The position numbers and the translations under genes are program-made. This document shows, piece after piece, positions 24,003-32,889 of a stretch of 64,000 bases of DNA (the stretch's first letter is position 1; each line of letters begins with the position of its first letter). The notes below the pieces were generated by a model. The model saw only the letters and a list, made by a program, of their open reading frames with translations. It ran no database searches and was not told the DNA's origin. Source of the stretch: Wenzhouxiangella sp. XN79A (GTDB lineage Bacteria; Pseudomonadota; Gammaproteobacteria; Xanthomonadales; Wenzhouxiangellaceae); NCBI RefSeq assembly GCF_012272825.1, contig NZ_JAAWWS010000166.1, forward strand, positions 37,836 to 101,835, written 5' to 3'.

Positions 24003-24983
24003 ATGGGCCTGCTGGTCGACGGCGAATGGAAGGATCAGTGGTACGACACCGACTCGACCGGGGGCCGCTTCGAGCGCCAGGAATCGGCGTTCCGCAGCTG
24101 GATCACCGCCGACGGCGCGGCCGGCCCGAGCGGCGACGGCGGCTTCGCCGCCGAGCCCGGCCGCTACCACCTGTACGTGGCCTACGCCTGCCCATGGGCG
24201 CACCGGGCGCTGATCTTCCGCAAGCTCAAGGGCCTGGAAGGGATGATCTCGCTGTCGGTGGTCAACCCGATCATGAAGGAGAACGGCTGGACCTTCGAGC
24301 CCGGCTACAAGGTCCACGCCGACCCGATCCATGGCGCCAGGTACATGCACCAGGTCTACACCGCGGCCGACCCGGACTACACCGGCCGGGTCACGGTGCC
24401 GGTGATCTGGGACCGGAACAAGAACACCATCGTCAACAATGAATCGGCCGAAATCATCCGGATGCTGAACTCGGCCTTCGACGGCGTCGGCGCGAAGGCC
24501 GGCGACTTCTACCCTGCCGAGCTGCGTGAAGCGATCGATTCGATCAACGAGACGGTCTACCACCGGGTCAACAACGGCGTCTACAAGGCCGGCTTCGCGA
24601 CCACCCAGCAGGCCTACGAAGAAGCCGTGATCCCGCTGTTCGAAACGCTCGACGAACTCGAACAGCGCCTCGGCGAGCAGCGCTACCTGTGCGGCGATCG
24701 GATCACCGAGGCCGACTGGCGGCTGTTCACCACCCTGATCCGCTTCGACCCGGTCTACGTCGGTCACTTCAAGTGCAACCTGCGACGGATCGAGGACTAC
24801 CCGAATCTTTCGAACTACGTCCGCGAGCTCTACCAGGTGCCCGGCGTGTCGGAGACCTGCGAATTCCACGCCATCAAGCTGCACTACTACGGCAGCCACG
24901 ACATGATCAACCCGTCGGGCGTGGTCCCGGTCGGCCCGGCGCTGGACGTCCACCGCCCGCACGACCGCGGGCGCTTCGGCTGA
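24003..24983 (+). CDS. Glutathionyl-hydroquinone reductase (Xi-class GST, YqjG/ECM4 family)
   Basis: A 326-residue cytosolic protein of the ECM4/YqjG family. The active-site motif is 'YVAYACPWAHRALIFRKLKG' (Cys about residue 62), followed by 'VVNPIMKENGWTF' and the helical C-terminal GST domain ('GDRITEADWRLFTTLIRFDP' and 'VYVGHFKCNLRRI'). The enzyme removes glutathione from glutathionyl-hydroquinones. The ATG at 24003 has AGGAG about 8 bases upstream. It lies 14 bases before the gamma-glutamylcyclotransferase gene, so the two probably form a glutathione-linked operon. Confidence 0.93.
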   Translation: MGLLVDGEWKDQWYDTDSTGGRFERQESAFRSWITADGAAGPSGDGGFAAEPGRYHLYVAYACPWAHRALIFRKLKGLEGMISLSVVNPIMKENGWTFEPGYKVHADPIHGARYMHQVYTAADPDYTGRVTVPVIWDRNKNTIVNNESAEIIRMLNSAFDGVGAKAGDFYPAELREAIDSINETVYHRVNNGVYKAGFATTQQAYEEAVIPLFETLDELEQRLGEQRYLCGDRITEADWRLFTTLIRFDPVYVGHFKCNLRRIEDYPNLSNYVRELYQVPGVSETCEFHAIKLHYYGSHDMINPSGVVPVGPALDVHRPHDRGRFG

Positions 24984-24996
24984 CGCAGCAGCTCGC

Positions 24997-25506
24997 GTGC
25001 GGCCCCACGGCACCTTCCTGTACTTCGCCTACGGCTCGAACCTGATGACGGCGAGGCTGATTGCGCGCTGCCCGTCGGCGCGCAAGGCCGGCAACGCGAT
25101 CCTGCCCGGCCACCGGCTGGCCTGGCACAAGATCGGCTGCGACGACACCGGCAAGTGCGACGTGGTACCCACCGGGCGCCCGACCGACCACGTCCATGGC
25201 GTGGCCTGGCGGATCCGCAGTGCCGAGCGGCCGGCGCTGGACTTCCACGAAGAGCTCGACACCGGCTACACCGCCGAGGCGGTCCGCATCCTGGTCAATC
25301 GGCGGGTCCGGCTCGCGCGGACCTACCGCGCCATCCCGACCGACGCATCCCTGCTGCCGCTGGACTGGTACAAGCGCTTCGTGGTCGAGGGTGCGCGCGA
25401 GCACGCCCTGCCGGAGCACTGGATCGCATCCCTGCACCGGGCGTCGGTGATGCGGGACGACGATGCTCCTCGGCGAAATCGCAACCTGCGGATCGGCCGG
25501 CGCTGA
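24997..25506 (+). CDS. Gamma-glutamylcyclotransferase family protein
   Basis: A 169-residue protein with the family's N-terminal 'YFAYGSNLMTARLIARCPSA' substrate loop and a candidate catalytic Glu in 'LDFHEELDTGYTAEAV'. Family members convert gamma-glutamyl amino acids or glutathione to 5-oxoproline. The start is GTG at 24997, 13 bases after the preceding stop. Coupling to a glutathionyl-hydroquinone reductase suggests a role in glutathione conjugate handling (inference). Confidence 0.85.
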   Translation: MRPHGTFLYFAYGSNLMTARLIARCPSARKAGNAILPGHRLAWHKIGCDDTGKCDVVPTGRPTDHVHGVAWRIRSAERPALDFHEELDTGYTAEAVRILVNRRVRLARTYRAIPTDASLLPLDWYKRFVVEGAREHALPEHWIASLHRASVMRDDDAPRRNRNLRIGRR

Positions 25507-25731
25507 AGGGCCGCATCGAGGTCGCGGGAGGTCGTGCGCCCGAGCGGGCCACCTGATCGGCGGTCGGCCAACGGCTCGCTCGATCAGGTCCAGCGGCGGT
25601 GACGACAACGAGGTCCGGAAACACCCCGAACCCGATCGCCGCCCGTTCGGCGCGGCAACGACGGGGGGCGGGAGATCATCCAGCCGGAGTCCCCGTCAGG
25701 TCGGGGCCGGGTGCGCCGGTCGACGGTGCGG
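25507..25731. other. Intergenic region between convergent genes
   Basis: 225 bases between two convergent stop codons. I see no gene and no hairpin with a T-tract. Confidence 0.5.
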
Positions 25732-26229
25732 TCATGGGCAGGCGCTGCCGCCGCAGGTTTCGGTCATGAACAGTTCCGCTTCCAGCATCCACGAACCGTC
25801 GATCCGACGCCACTTGGCCGAATAGCTCCCGGCGGCGAAGTCGCCGGCGGGGCTCTCGCCGCGCCAGGTCCCGCGCTCCAGCGCGATCGGCCGAACGGGC
25901 GAGGTCCGGATGCAGTTCGGTGTCCGGACGTAGATCAGGCGATCCGTCGAGCCCGAGAACTCGCGGCGCCACAGGTCCAGCTGAGCGTCCTTGCCGACGA
26001 ACAGATCGCTGTGCGTGCCGGCCACCAGCACGACATCGTCGACCAGCACGCGTTCCACGATCGCAAGATCGCCATCCCGGATCGCGTCGTTGAAGGCGGC
26101 CCGCTCGGCGCTCACGGCATCCACGACGGCACCCTGGTCGCAGGCCGGATGCGCGTCCCGGGCCAGCACCACCGGGACGCCGGAGGCGATGCAGGCGATC
26201 ATGGACAGCACGGTGATCCAGCGGATCAT
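25732..26229 (-). CDS. Exported DUF4440/SnoaL-like protein
   Basis: A 165-residue protein with an N-terminal signal sequence (about 1-23) and a DUF4440 NTF2-like domain: 'ERAAFNDAIRDGDLAIVERV' then 'DDVVLVAGTHSDLFVGKDAQ' and 'SYSAKWRRIDGSWMLEAELF'. Two Cys at the C-terminus ('CGGSAC') may form a disulfide in the periplasm. The start overlaps the upstream metallohydrolase stop (ATGA at 26226-26229), so the two are co-translated. Function unknown. Confidence 0.8.
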   Translation of the reverse strand: MIRWITVLSMIACIASGVPVVLARDAHPACDQGAVVDAVSAERAAFNDAIRDGDLAIVERVLVDDVVLVAGTHSDLFVGKDAQLDLWRREFSGSTDRLIYVRTPNCIRTSPVRPIALERGTWRGESPAGDFAAGSYSAKWRRIDGSWMLEAELFMTETCGGSACP

Positions 26230-28697
26230 CGGCCCTCGATCCCGCTGTCGATCATGCCGGCCAGCCGCGCGCGCGCGGCCAGGAAGCGGGCATCGAGACG
26301 CGGGGTCTCGACCTCACCGTAGGCGGCCCGGGCCGTGGCCGCCGCCGCGTCGACCGCGCGGATCAGGTCGGCCGCCGCTGCGCTTCGCGCCGCCGGATCG
26401 GTCGAACCGATCTCGCCGATCCAGATCGGCGAGGAATGCGCGAACGGACGGGCATGCATGGTCGGCCAGGGGTCGGCGGGCGGCTCGGAGGCATAGGCCC
26501 TGGCCGCGACCCAGCCGCCGGCCGGCAGGCGGACCTCGCCGGTGATCCTGCGGGTCTGGCCGGCGGCCACGCCTTCGACCCGCTCGACGACGGTTCCGTT
26601 GACCAGGATCTCGACAACGTCGATGTCGTTGGTGCTGGCCAGGGTGGCGGTCCATTGCTGCCGGCCCGATCGGGTCACGTCACCGGGCCGCGCACCTTCG
26701 GCGAGTTCGAAGAGCAGGGCCGGTCCGGTGGTCAGGAAACTGCGCCCGGCCGCTGCGGCCTCGATGACCGATTCCACCGTGGCCTCGGCCGGATCGACGC
26801 GTACGTAGGTGCGGGCCGTGCCCGGCGCCGGCGTGCGGTGGAAGTCGATCCAGCCGTCGGTGCCCGACATCGCCGCGACCGGCCGGCCGATGTTGAGCAG
26901 TCGGTACCAGACCTGGGCATTGCCCAGCGGGCTGGTCCAGGCACAGACCAGTTCCAGCCCGATCCGCTCGGCCAGCACGCCGTCGGAGATCAGTTCGACC
27001 GGAATGGGTCCGTCCTCGAGATGTTCGAACGGATCGCGGTCGCTGCCGATCGGATGGACATAGGTCGGGAACGCGCCGTGCTTTTCGGCGAACGCGATGA
27101 CGTCGCCGTTGGTCAGGTCGGGACTGCCGAGCGTGGGATTGTTCGGGCCGAAGAACCACGGCGCGAACGGTTCGACCACGCCGATCAGGCCGATGTGGCC
27201 GTGAAAGTGCGAACGCACTTCCTGGGCCTGGTGCACGATGCGACCATCGCGCTCCGTGTTCTGGCCCAGGATGCTGCGATCGATGCGCCGCTCCCAGCGG
27301 TTCCAGGACTGCGGCGCGAGCTGGTCGAGGTCTTCGCCGGCCATCGCGCGCAGTGCGTGGTCGTGGTCGGCCCGGTGATGGCCGTCGCCGTTGAGGTGGA
27401 CATGGTGGTCGGCCGAGACATAGCCGGCGGCATGGGCATCCCAGATCGGCGCCGGCTCCAGCACGACGCTGGCGTCGCGGCCGGCCCGGACGCGCACGTC
27501 CTGCACGACGATCGGCGTCATCGGTCCGCGGGTGGCGGTCACGGTGTAGCGACCGGCCGGCAGCGTCAGGCGGGTTCTGCCCTCGACATAGAAATAGTGC
27601 CGTCCGGTCTGCGGGTCGAAGTAGGTGGCGTCCTCGTGGAAGGCGACCGGTCGCCCGGACGCCTCGCGCACCGAAACGCGGGCGGTCAGCGGGTTCGCAT
27701 CGGCATCGCGGATGTTGATCTCCAGCGCCGCGGTGGCCGTGCCGTAGTCCCAGCGATCGATCCTCACCGGCTCGGGCTGCCCGCCGTAGGTCGGGATGCG
27801 CATCAGCCGGAACTGGCGTCGGTCGTCGAGATCGACGAAGAACACCGTATGGCCGTCGGCGCTGAACGCCGGCGTGGTCGCGTAGGCATGACCGTCGGTG
27901 AGACGATGCCGGACCCGCGGGTCGTCGAGGTCCAGGGTCCAGAGGTGGTAGTCGTTGTCGATCGGCGCGCTGTAGACGATCAGTCGCTCGACCGGATGGA
28001 CGTCGGCGGTGAGGTGGTAGGTGAGCGTCTCGGCGTGCACGATCCGATCGCTGCCGGCAATGAAATCGCGTTCCCGAAGAACGCGGTGCGCGCCGGCACC
28101 GTGCAGGTACAGCAGACCCGAAGCATCCGGCAGCCTGCGCGCGTTGCGGACGACCTGATCGAGATCGGTCAGGCTGCGCTCGACACCGCTGGCCAGGTGG
28201 CGCTGCCGAAGCTGCAGGCTGCCGCTTTCGCCGCTGGTGTAGAACAGGTCGTTGCCGTCGATCGAGAATTCGGGATCGAGTTCGATCGCCGGCGTGTCGA
28301 TGACCTGCTCCCGGCCGGTGGCGAGGTCGCGCACCACCACGGCCGTGTCGCTGCCGTCGTCGCGGACGAAGGCCAGCCGGGTCCCGTCCGGCGACCAGCG
28401 CGGCCGGCCGTCGACGTTCGGGCCGTCGGTGATCCGGGTCGCGACCCCGCTGTCCAGGTCCAGCACCCACAACCACCCGCGCGCCGCGAAGGCCAGCGTC
28501 CGACCGTCCGGCGCCGGCGCCGGATCGACCGGACCGTGTGCCAGCAGCGGCAGTTCGTGTTGCTCGAGGTAGACATGATGGCCGAAGTCATCGAGCTTGG
28601 CGTAGCGGTTGTTCCACTGCGCATGTAGCGTGCCGGTGGCGAAGGTGCAGATCATCATCGGGATCCACGCAACGCGGATCATGGTCGAACGGGACAT
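26226..28697 (-). CDS. TolB-like beta-propeller fused to a CehA/McbA-type metallohydrolase
   Basis: An 823-residue exported protein. A signal peptide (about 1-27) is followed by a TolB/WD-like propeller with 'PDGRTLAFAARGWLWVLDLD' and 'RWSPDGTRLAFVRDDGSD' blades (about 50-330), then a carboxypeptidase-regulatory-like beta segment (about 345-425). The C-terminal half is a CehA/McbA PHP-like metallohydrolase: 'YVSADHHVHLNGDGHH', 'THPI'-like 'TYVHPIGSDRDP' and 'AAMSGTDGWIDFHRTP', which supply the metal-binding His and Asp residues. ATG 28697 has GAGGAACC about 7 bases upstream. The same propeller-hydrolase layout occurs in other bacteria with unknown substrates. Confidence 0.82.
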   Translation of the reverse strand: MSRSTMIRVAWIPMMICTFATGTLHAQWNNRYAKLDDFGHHVYLEQHELPLLAHGPVDPAPAPDGRTLAFAARGWLWVLDLDSGVATRITDGPNVDGRPRWSPDGTRLAFVRDDGSDTAVVVRDLATGREQVIDTPAIELDPEFSIDGNDLFYTSGESGSLQLRQRHLASGVERSLTDLDQVVRNARRLPDASGLLYLHGAGAHRVLRERDFIAGSDRIVHAETLTYHLTADVHPVERLIVYSAPIDNDYHLWTLDLDDPRVRHRLTDGHAYATTPAFSADGHTVFFVDLDDRRQFRLMRIPTYGGQPEPVRIDRWDYGTATAALEINIRDADANPLTARVSVREASGRPVAFHEDATYFDPQTGRHYFYVEGRTRLTLPAGRYTVTATRGPMTPIVVQDVRVRAGRDASVVLEPAPIWDAHAAGYVSADHHVHLNGDGHHRADHDHALRAMAGEDLDQLAPQSWNRWERRIDRSILGQNTERDGRIVHQAQEVRSHFHGHIGLIGVVEPFAPWFFGPNNPTLGSPDLTNGDVIAFAEKHGAFPTYVHPIGSDRDPFEHLEDGPIPVELISDGVLAERIGLELVCAWTSPLGNAQVWYRLLNIGRPVAAMSGTDGWIDFHRTPAPGTARTYVRVDPAEATVESVIEAAAAGRSFLTTGPALLFELAEGARPGDVTRSGRQQWTATLASTNDIDVVEILVNGTVVERVEGVAAGQTRRITGEVRLPAGGWVAARAYASEPPADPWPTMHARPFAHSSPIWIGEIGSTDPAARSAAAADLIRAVDAAAATARAAYGEVETPRLDARFLAARARLAGMIDSGIEGR

Positions 28698-29106
28698 GGC
28701 GGTTCCTCGGTGGCCCGTGGGGGGGTGGGCCTTGGTGCAGCAGCGCCCGGATCCAGTGTACTCGCTCGCCAACGCGCAGTATCCGACCGGCCCCGGACCT
28801 GGAGCACCCCGCCGGCCGCTTGGAGCCGGTCGCGCCGTGGGCTATGCTGTGGGTCGATGCGGCCTGCGGCCTTCGAGGGAGGCGCCGTACGGTCCGCGAC
28901 CGGGAGATCGATTTGGACCACGAACGAGCAGCAGGATCCACCGCCGGGACCGCGGCCGACGCGTCCCCGGTCCTCGCCGTTCTGCCGGTCGTTCCCCCGG
29001 GCCATCCATTCTGTCCGGCCGTGATGCCGGGCCCGAAGCCGACGATGGACTTTGCGCCGGCGCTTGTGCCGACCGCTCCCACACCCTGGCTAAGGAGAAG
29101 CACACG
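28698..29106. other. Divergent intergenic region
   Basis: 409 bases between the leftward metallohydrolase and the rightward serine hydrolase. No gene is supported on either strand. A run of seven G near 28720 is the only visible oddity. Confidence 0.4.
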
Positions 29107-30579
29107 ATGACCCTGACCCGACCGACCCTCGCCGCGGCCGTGGCTCTCGTCCTTGGCAGCGCCGGCATGAACGCCCCCGCGCAGACCGGATCGCTGGCCG
29201 ACGACCCGCGCGTGTCCGATGCCGTGCAGCTATGGACGAAGTGGATGGAGTACCAGGCCTCGATCGCGCGGGCCCCGGCCGTCTCCTGGGGCTTCGTCCA
29301 CGACCAGGAACTGATCGCCAGCGGGGCCTTCGGCCAGGCCAACCCGGCCACCGACCGGCCGGCAACGCCGGAGACGCTCTACAGCATCTGCTCGATTTCC
29401 AAGCTGTTCACCTCGGTTGCGGCCATGCAGCTGCGCGAAGACGGCGCGCTTCGGCTCGATGATCCCGTGGCCGAGCACCTGGACTGGTTCGAGGCCATCG
29501 AGGACGTCCATCCCGACGACGAAGCGATCACCGTCGGACGGCTTCTGACGCACTCGGCCGGCCTGCCGCGCGAGTCGGACTTTCCCTACTGGACCGATCC
29601 GGACTACCCGTTCCCGACCTCCGAGCAGATTCGCCGACGGTTGGGTTCACAGCAGACCCTGTACCCGGCCTCGCGCTACTTCCAGTATTCCAATCTCGGC
29701 CTGACGCTGGTCGGCGAGGTCGTGGCCGAGGTGGCCGGAGCGCCCTACGACGACTACATGCGAAGCGCGCTGCTCGACCCGCTGGGCATGGCCGACACCA
29801 CCACCGACATCCCGGTCGATCTGCACGGCGGCGCGCTGGCCGTCGGCCACACCGCACTGAACCGCGACGGCACGCGCGACGCGGTGATCCCGTTTCGAAC
29901 CCGAGGCATCGCCCCGGCGGCAGGCTTCGCCTCCAACGTGCCGGATCTGGCGAAGTTCGCGATGTGGCAGTTCCGCGTGCTCGACGGTGCCGATTCCGAA
30001 CTGCTCAAGGCCTCCTCGCTGCGCGAAATGCAGCGTGTCCACTGGGTCGATCCCGACTGGGCGACCACCTGGGGCCTGGGCTTCAGCGTGCGCCAGGAAG
30101 GCAACCGCAGCTTTGCCCGGCACGGCGGCGGCTGCCCGGGGTATTTCACCGAGTTCCGGATCGAGCCGAAGACGAAGATCGGCGCGATCGTGCTGACCAG
30201 CGCGATCGGCTCGGAGCCCGGCCTGTACGCCGGGCAGGCCTTCGAACTGATCGCGCCGGCGATCGAGAAGGCGCAGGAGGCATCCGGCGATGCGCCGGAG
30301 CGGAACCCCGACTTCGCGCGGTACGAAGGGGTCTACAAGAGCATCTGGGGCCAGACCGCCGTGGTCCGATGGGACGAGGGACTTGCGGTCCTGGGGCTGA
30401 GCAGCCGCACCCCGGCCGAGTCGCTGGAGCGATTCGAACACGTCGAGGGCGCAAGCTTCCGACGAATCCGGGCCGATGGGGATACGAGCGGCGAAACGCT
30501 GCGCTTCGAGCTCGGCCCGGACGGTGAGGTGATGCGCTTCCAGCGTCACAGCATCCACATGGAGCGGATCGAGCCTTGA
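29107..30579 (+). CDS. Exported serine hydrolase, class C beta-lactamase family
   Basis: A 490-residue secreted protein with a signal peptide (about 1-26) and a beta-lactamase/esterase (S12) domain. The active-site motifs are 'CSISKLF' (Ser96-x-x-Lys99), 'YSNLG' (Tyr-x-Asn) and 'HGGGCPGY' (the KTG-equivalent HGG). A C-terminal domain of about 90 residues ('YEGVYKSIWGQTAVVRW') follows. It is more likely an esterase, D-aminopeptidase or similar than a resistance enzyme, because HGG replaces KTG. AAGGAG precedes ATG 29107 by about 9 bases. It overlaps the next regulator gene by four bases. Confidence 0.88.
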   Translation: MTLTRPTLAAAVALVLGSAGMNAPAQTGSLADDPRVSDAVQLWTKWMEYQASIARAPAVSWGFVHDQELIASGAFGQANPATDRPATPETLYSICSISKLFTSVAAMQLREDGALRLDDPVAEHLDWFEAIEDVHPDDEAITVGRLLTHSAGLPRESDFPYWTDPDYPFPTSEQIRRRLGSQQTLYPASRYFQYSNLGLTLVGEVVAEVAGAPYDDYMRSALLDPLGMADTTTDIPVDLHGGALAVGHTALNRDGTRDAVIPFRTRGIAPAAGFASNVPDLAKFAMWQFRVLDGADSELLKASSLREMQRVHWVDPDWATTWGLGFSVRQEGNRSFARHGGGCPGYFTEFRIEPKTKIGAIVLTSAIGSEPGLYAGQAFELIAPAIEKAQEASGDAPERNPDFARYEGVYKSIWGQTAVVRWDEGLAVLGLSSRTPAESLERFEHVEGASFRRIRADGDTSGETLRFELGPDGEVMRFQRHSIHMERIEP

Positions 30580-32705
30580 TCCAGCGGCGGTCGGCCAGCG
30601 CCGGCGATCCTGCCGATGAGCGCTTGACCGACACCCGCATGTCCGGCTCCACCGGCCGGTCGCTCGCGCCGCTGCGCGCGCACCTGTTCGGCCGCTTCCG
30701 GCTGACCACGCTCGACGGCCGCGAGATCCCGATCAGCGGAAAACGGGCGCAGGCGGTGCTGGCGATTCTCTGCCTGGCGCCGGGCGAGCCGATCGAGCGC
30801 GAGCAGCTCAGCCAGCTGCTGTGGCGCGGCAAGTTCCGGGCCCAGGCCCGGGCCAGCCTGCGCCAGACCCTGCTGGAGTTGAAGCGGTCCCTGGCCGAAA
30901 CGTGTCCCGATCCGTTCGAAGGCAGCCGGGAACACGTCACGCTCCGCACCGACGCGCTGGACACCGATCTGGCCGAACTGGAGTCCGCGCTGGCCGGATA
31001 CCGGCATGAGCAGGCGCGCGCGCTGGTGCTTGCAATCGGAAACCAGCCGCTGCTCGACGGCCTGGACTTCGGCGCGGCCTTCGAGGAGTGGTTGAGTGCC
31101 CGCCGAGGCCAGGTCGAACAGCGCCTGCAGGTCGCCATCGAACAGTCGCTGGTCGGCGACGGGACGCGTCGAGCGGACCATGCCCGCAGCCGATTGCGCG
31201 AGGCCTGGCATCAACGCGGCCGGTCACGATCCTCGGACGAGCGCGACATCCGGGTGGCCGTGCTGCCGTTCCGGGCCCCGTCGGACGCCGAAGATCTGAC
31301 GGTCTTCGCCCACGGCCTGTTCGACGAACTGGTCACGACGCTGGGCCAGGTGCCCCAGCTGCGGGTGGCCGGCCGCGGCTCGTCTCGAACGCTGCAGGGC
31401 GCTGCGCTGAGCCCGGCCGACGCGGCGAAGACCCTGAACGTGACCCACCTGGTCGAAGGCTCGATTCGACGCCACGGCGACACCGTGCGGGTCCACGTCG
31501 ACCTGGTCGACGGCAGCGACGGCTTCGAAACCTGGTCGGGCAGCTTCGACGGCGAACGCACGGACCTGTTCGCGCTCCAGCAATCCATCGCCGAGGCCGT
31601 GACGCAGGAACTGAGCGCTGCCCTGCGGCTGCGGATCAGCCGCCCGGCACAGCGCCGGAGTACACCCGACAAGGCCGCCTACGCGCTGTACCTCCAGGGA
31701 CGCACCCTGACCGCGCGCGCGATCGGCGACGGCGTGCTGGCCAAGGCCGTGGAACTGCTCGAGGCTTCGCTGGCGATCGATCCCGACTTCGCCGCGTGCT
31801 GGACCGCGCTGGCCGAAGCCCATGTCTACACCGCCGTCTACACGCCCTGCCTGGACCGGCTCGGCCAATCGGAGCGGATGGCCGAATGCGCGATGAAGGC
31901 GATCGAGCTCGATCCGCTCCAGGGCCATGCCCGGGCCATGCTCGGCATTCACCGCTGGACGCTGAACGACCCGGTCGGGGCGCTGGACCTGGCCCACGAA
32001 GCCTATCGACTCGAACCGCACAACCCCGACGTGGTGCTGCGTCTGGGCTCGTTCCTGCTCTACATCGGCCGGACCCGCGAGGCCCTGCCCTACATCGAGG
32101 CGGCGGTCGACCAGGATCCGGTCAACGGCCGCAATTACGCGATGCTCTGCGTGGCGCGTCTCAACCTCGGCCAGGTCGACGGCGCCATCGAGGCGGGCCG
32201 GCGGATGGTCGATCTCGGCCTGCCGTCGATGTGGCTGGCGGTGGCCACGGCCGCCTCGGGCGACCGCAAGCTGGCCGTCGACCAGTACCGCCAGACCATG
32301 GCGCTGATGAACAAGACCATGTTCCCGCCGGCCGGCTCGCGCCCGCTGAGCGGACCGGCACTGTATGCGTTCTGGCAGATTGCCGCGCGCGGCGTCTGCA
32401 GCGGCCGATCGATACAGCGCAAGGTCTACTGCGCCTTGCTCGAGAATCTCCACGCCACCCTGCACGACCCCTGCGACACCAGCATCGTCCTCCCGGCCAT
32501 CTGGATGGGCCAGGCCGACCTGGTCTTCAAGACGCTCGGAACGCAGATCACGCCGGCCAACATGTTCTGCCTGATGTCGATGTGGGCCGACCTCGAGCCC
32601 ATTCGGCAAATCCGGCTGCACGCCGGTTTTCCATCCTTCGCAGAACGGATCGGCCTGACCGCGGCCTGGGAGAAATATGGCCACCCGGATCTGCTGACCG
32701 GCTGA
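30576..32705 (+). CDS. wHTH transcriptional regulator with TolB-N/FlgO-like and TPR domains
   Basis: A 709-residue cytosolic regulator. It begins with a BTAD/SARP-like winged helix ('FGRFRLTTLDGREIPISGKR', 'EREQLSQLLWRGK', about 35-115) and an alpha-helical activator segment. It continues with the 'VAVLPFRAPSDAEDLTVFAH' FlgO/adenylate-cyclase-associated beta domain (about 228-340) and a TPR array ('AVELLEASLAIDPDFAACW', from about 380). The start is taken as TTG at 30576, overlapping the serine hydrolase stop (TTGA) with GGAG upstream; the ATG at 30639 is an alternative. It is probably co-transcribed with the serine hydrolase, which it may control. Confidence 0.8.
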   Translation: MIQRRSASAGDPADERLTDTRMSGSTGRSLAPLRAHLFGRFRLTTLDGREIPISGKRAQAVLAILCLAPGEPIEREQLSQLLWRGKFRAQARASLRQTLLELKRSLAETCPDPFEGSREHVTLRTDALDTDLAELESALAGYRHEQARALVLAIGNQPLLDGLDFGAAFEEWLSARRGQVEQRLQVAIEQSLVGDGTRRADHARSRLREAWHQRGRSRSSDERDIRVAVLPFRAPSDAEDLTVFAHGLFDELVTTLGQVPQLRVAGRGSSRTLQGAALSPADAAKTLNVTHLVEGSIRRHGDTVRVHVDLVDGSDGFETWSGSFDGERTDLFALQQSIAEAVTQELSAALRLRISRPAQRRSTPDKAAYALYLQGRTLTARAIGDGVLAKAVELLEASLAIDPDFAACWTALAEAHVYTAVYTPCLDRLGQSERMAECAMKAIELDPLQGHARAMLGIHRWTLNDPVGALDLAHEAYRLEPHNPDVVLRLGSFLLYIGRTREALPYIEAAVDQDPVNGRNYAMLCVARLNLGQVDGAIEAGRRMVDLGLPSMWLAVATAASGDRKLAVDQYRQTMALMNKTMFPPAGSRPLSGPALYAFWQIAARGVCSGRSIQRKVYCALLENLHATLHDPCDTSIVLPAIWMGQADLVFKTLGTQITPANMFCLMSMWADLEPIRQIRLHAGFPSFAERIGLTAAWEKYGHPDLLTG

Positions 32706-32889
32706 CCGCGCCGGCCTCGGGCCAGCCTCACACAAGGCAGTATTGACGCAACTCTGACGCTGGCGGCATTGCTCCGGGTGCTCCTCCAGACCCAAACTGG
32801 TCTGTGATGAGCATCACACCGCACAGGGTTCTGCAATCGACGCGATCTGCGCGATCGAATGGCCGTGCGCATCGTCCGGGTCGGGACCG

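Noticed and set aside
26436..28628. 730-codon plus-strand open frame
   Set aside because: It is the antisense shadow of the propeller-metallohydrolase gene; its translation is low-complexity Arg/Gly/Val-rich and matches nothing.
29107..30579. Beta-lactam resistance gene
   Set aside because: HGG replaces KTG and an extra C-terminal domain is present, which fits esterase/peptidase-like serine hydrolases better.
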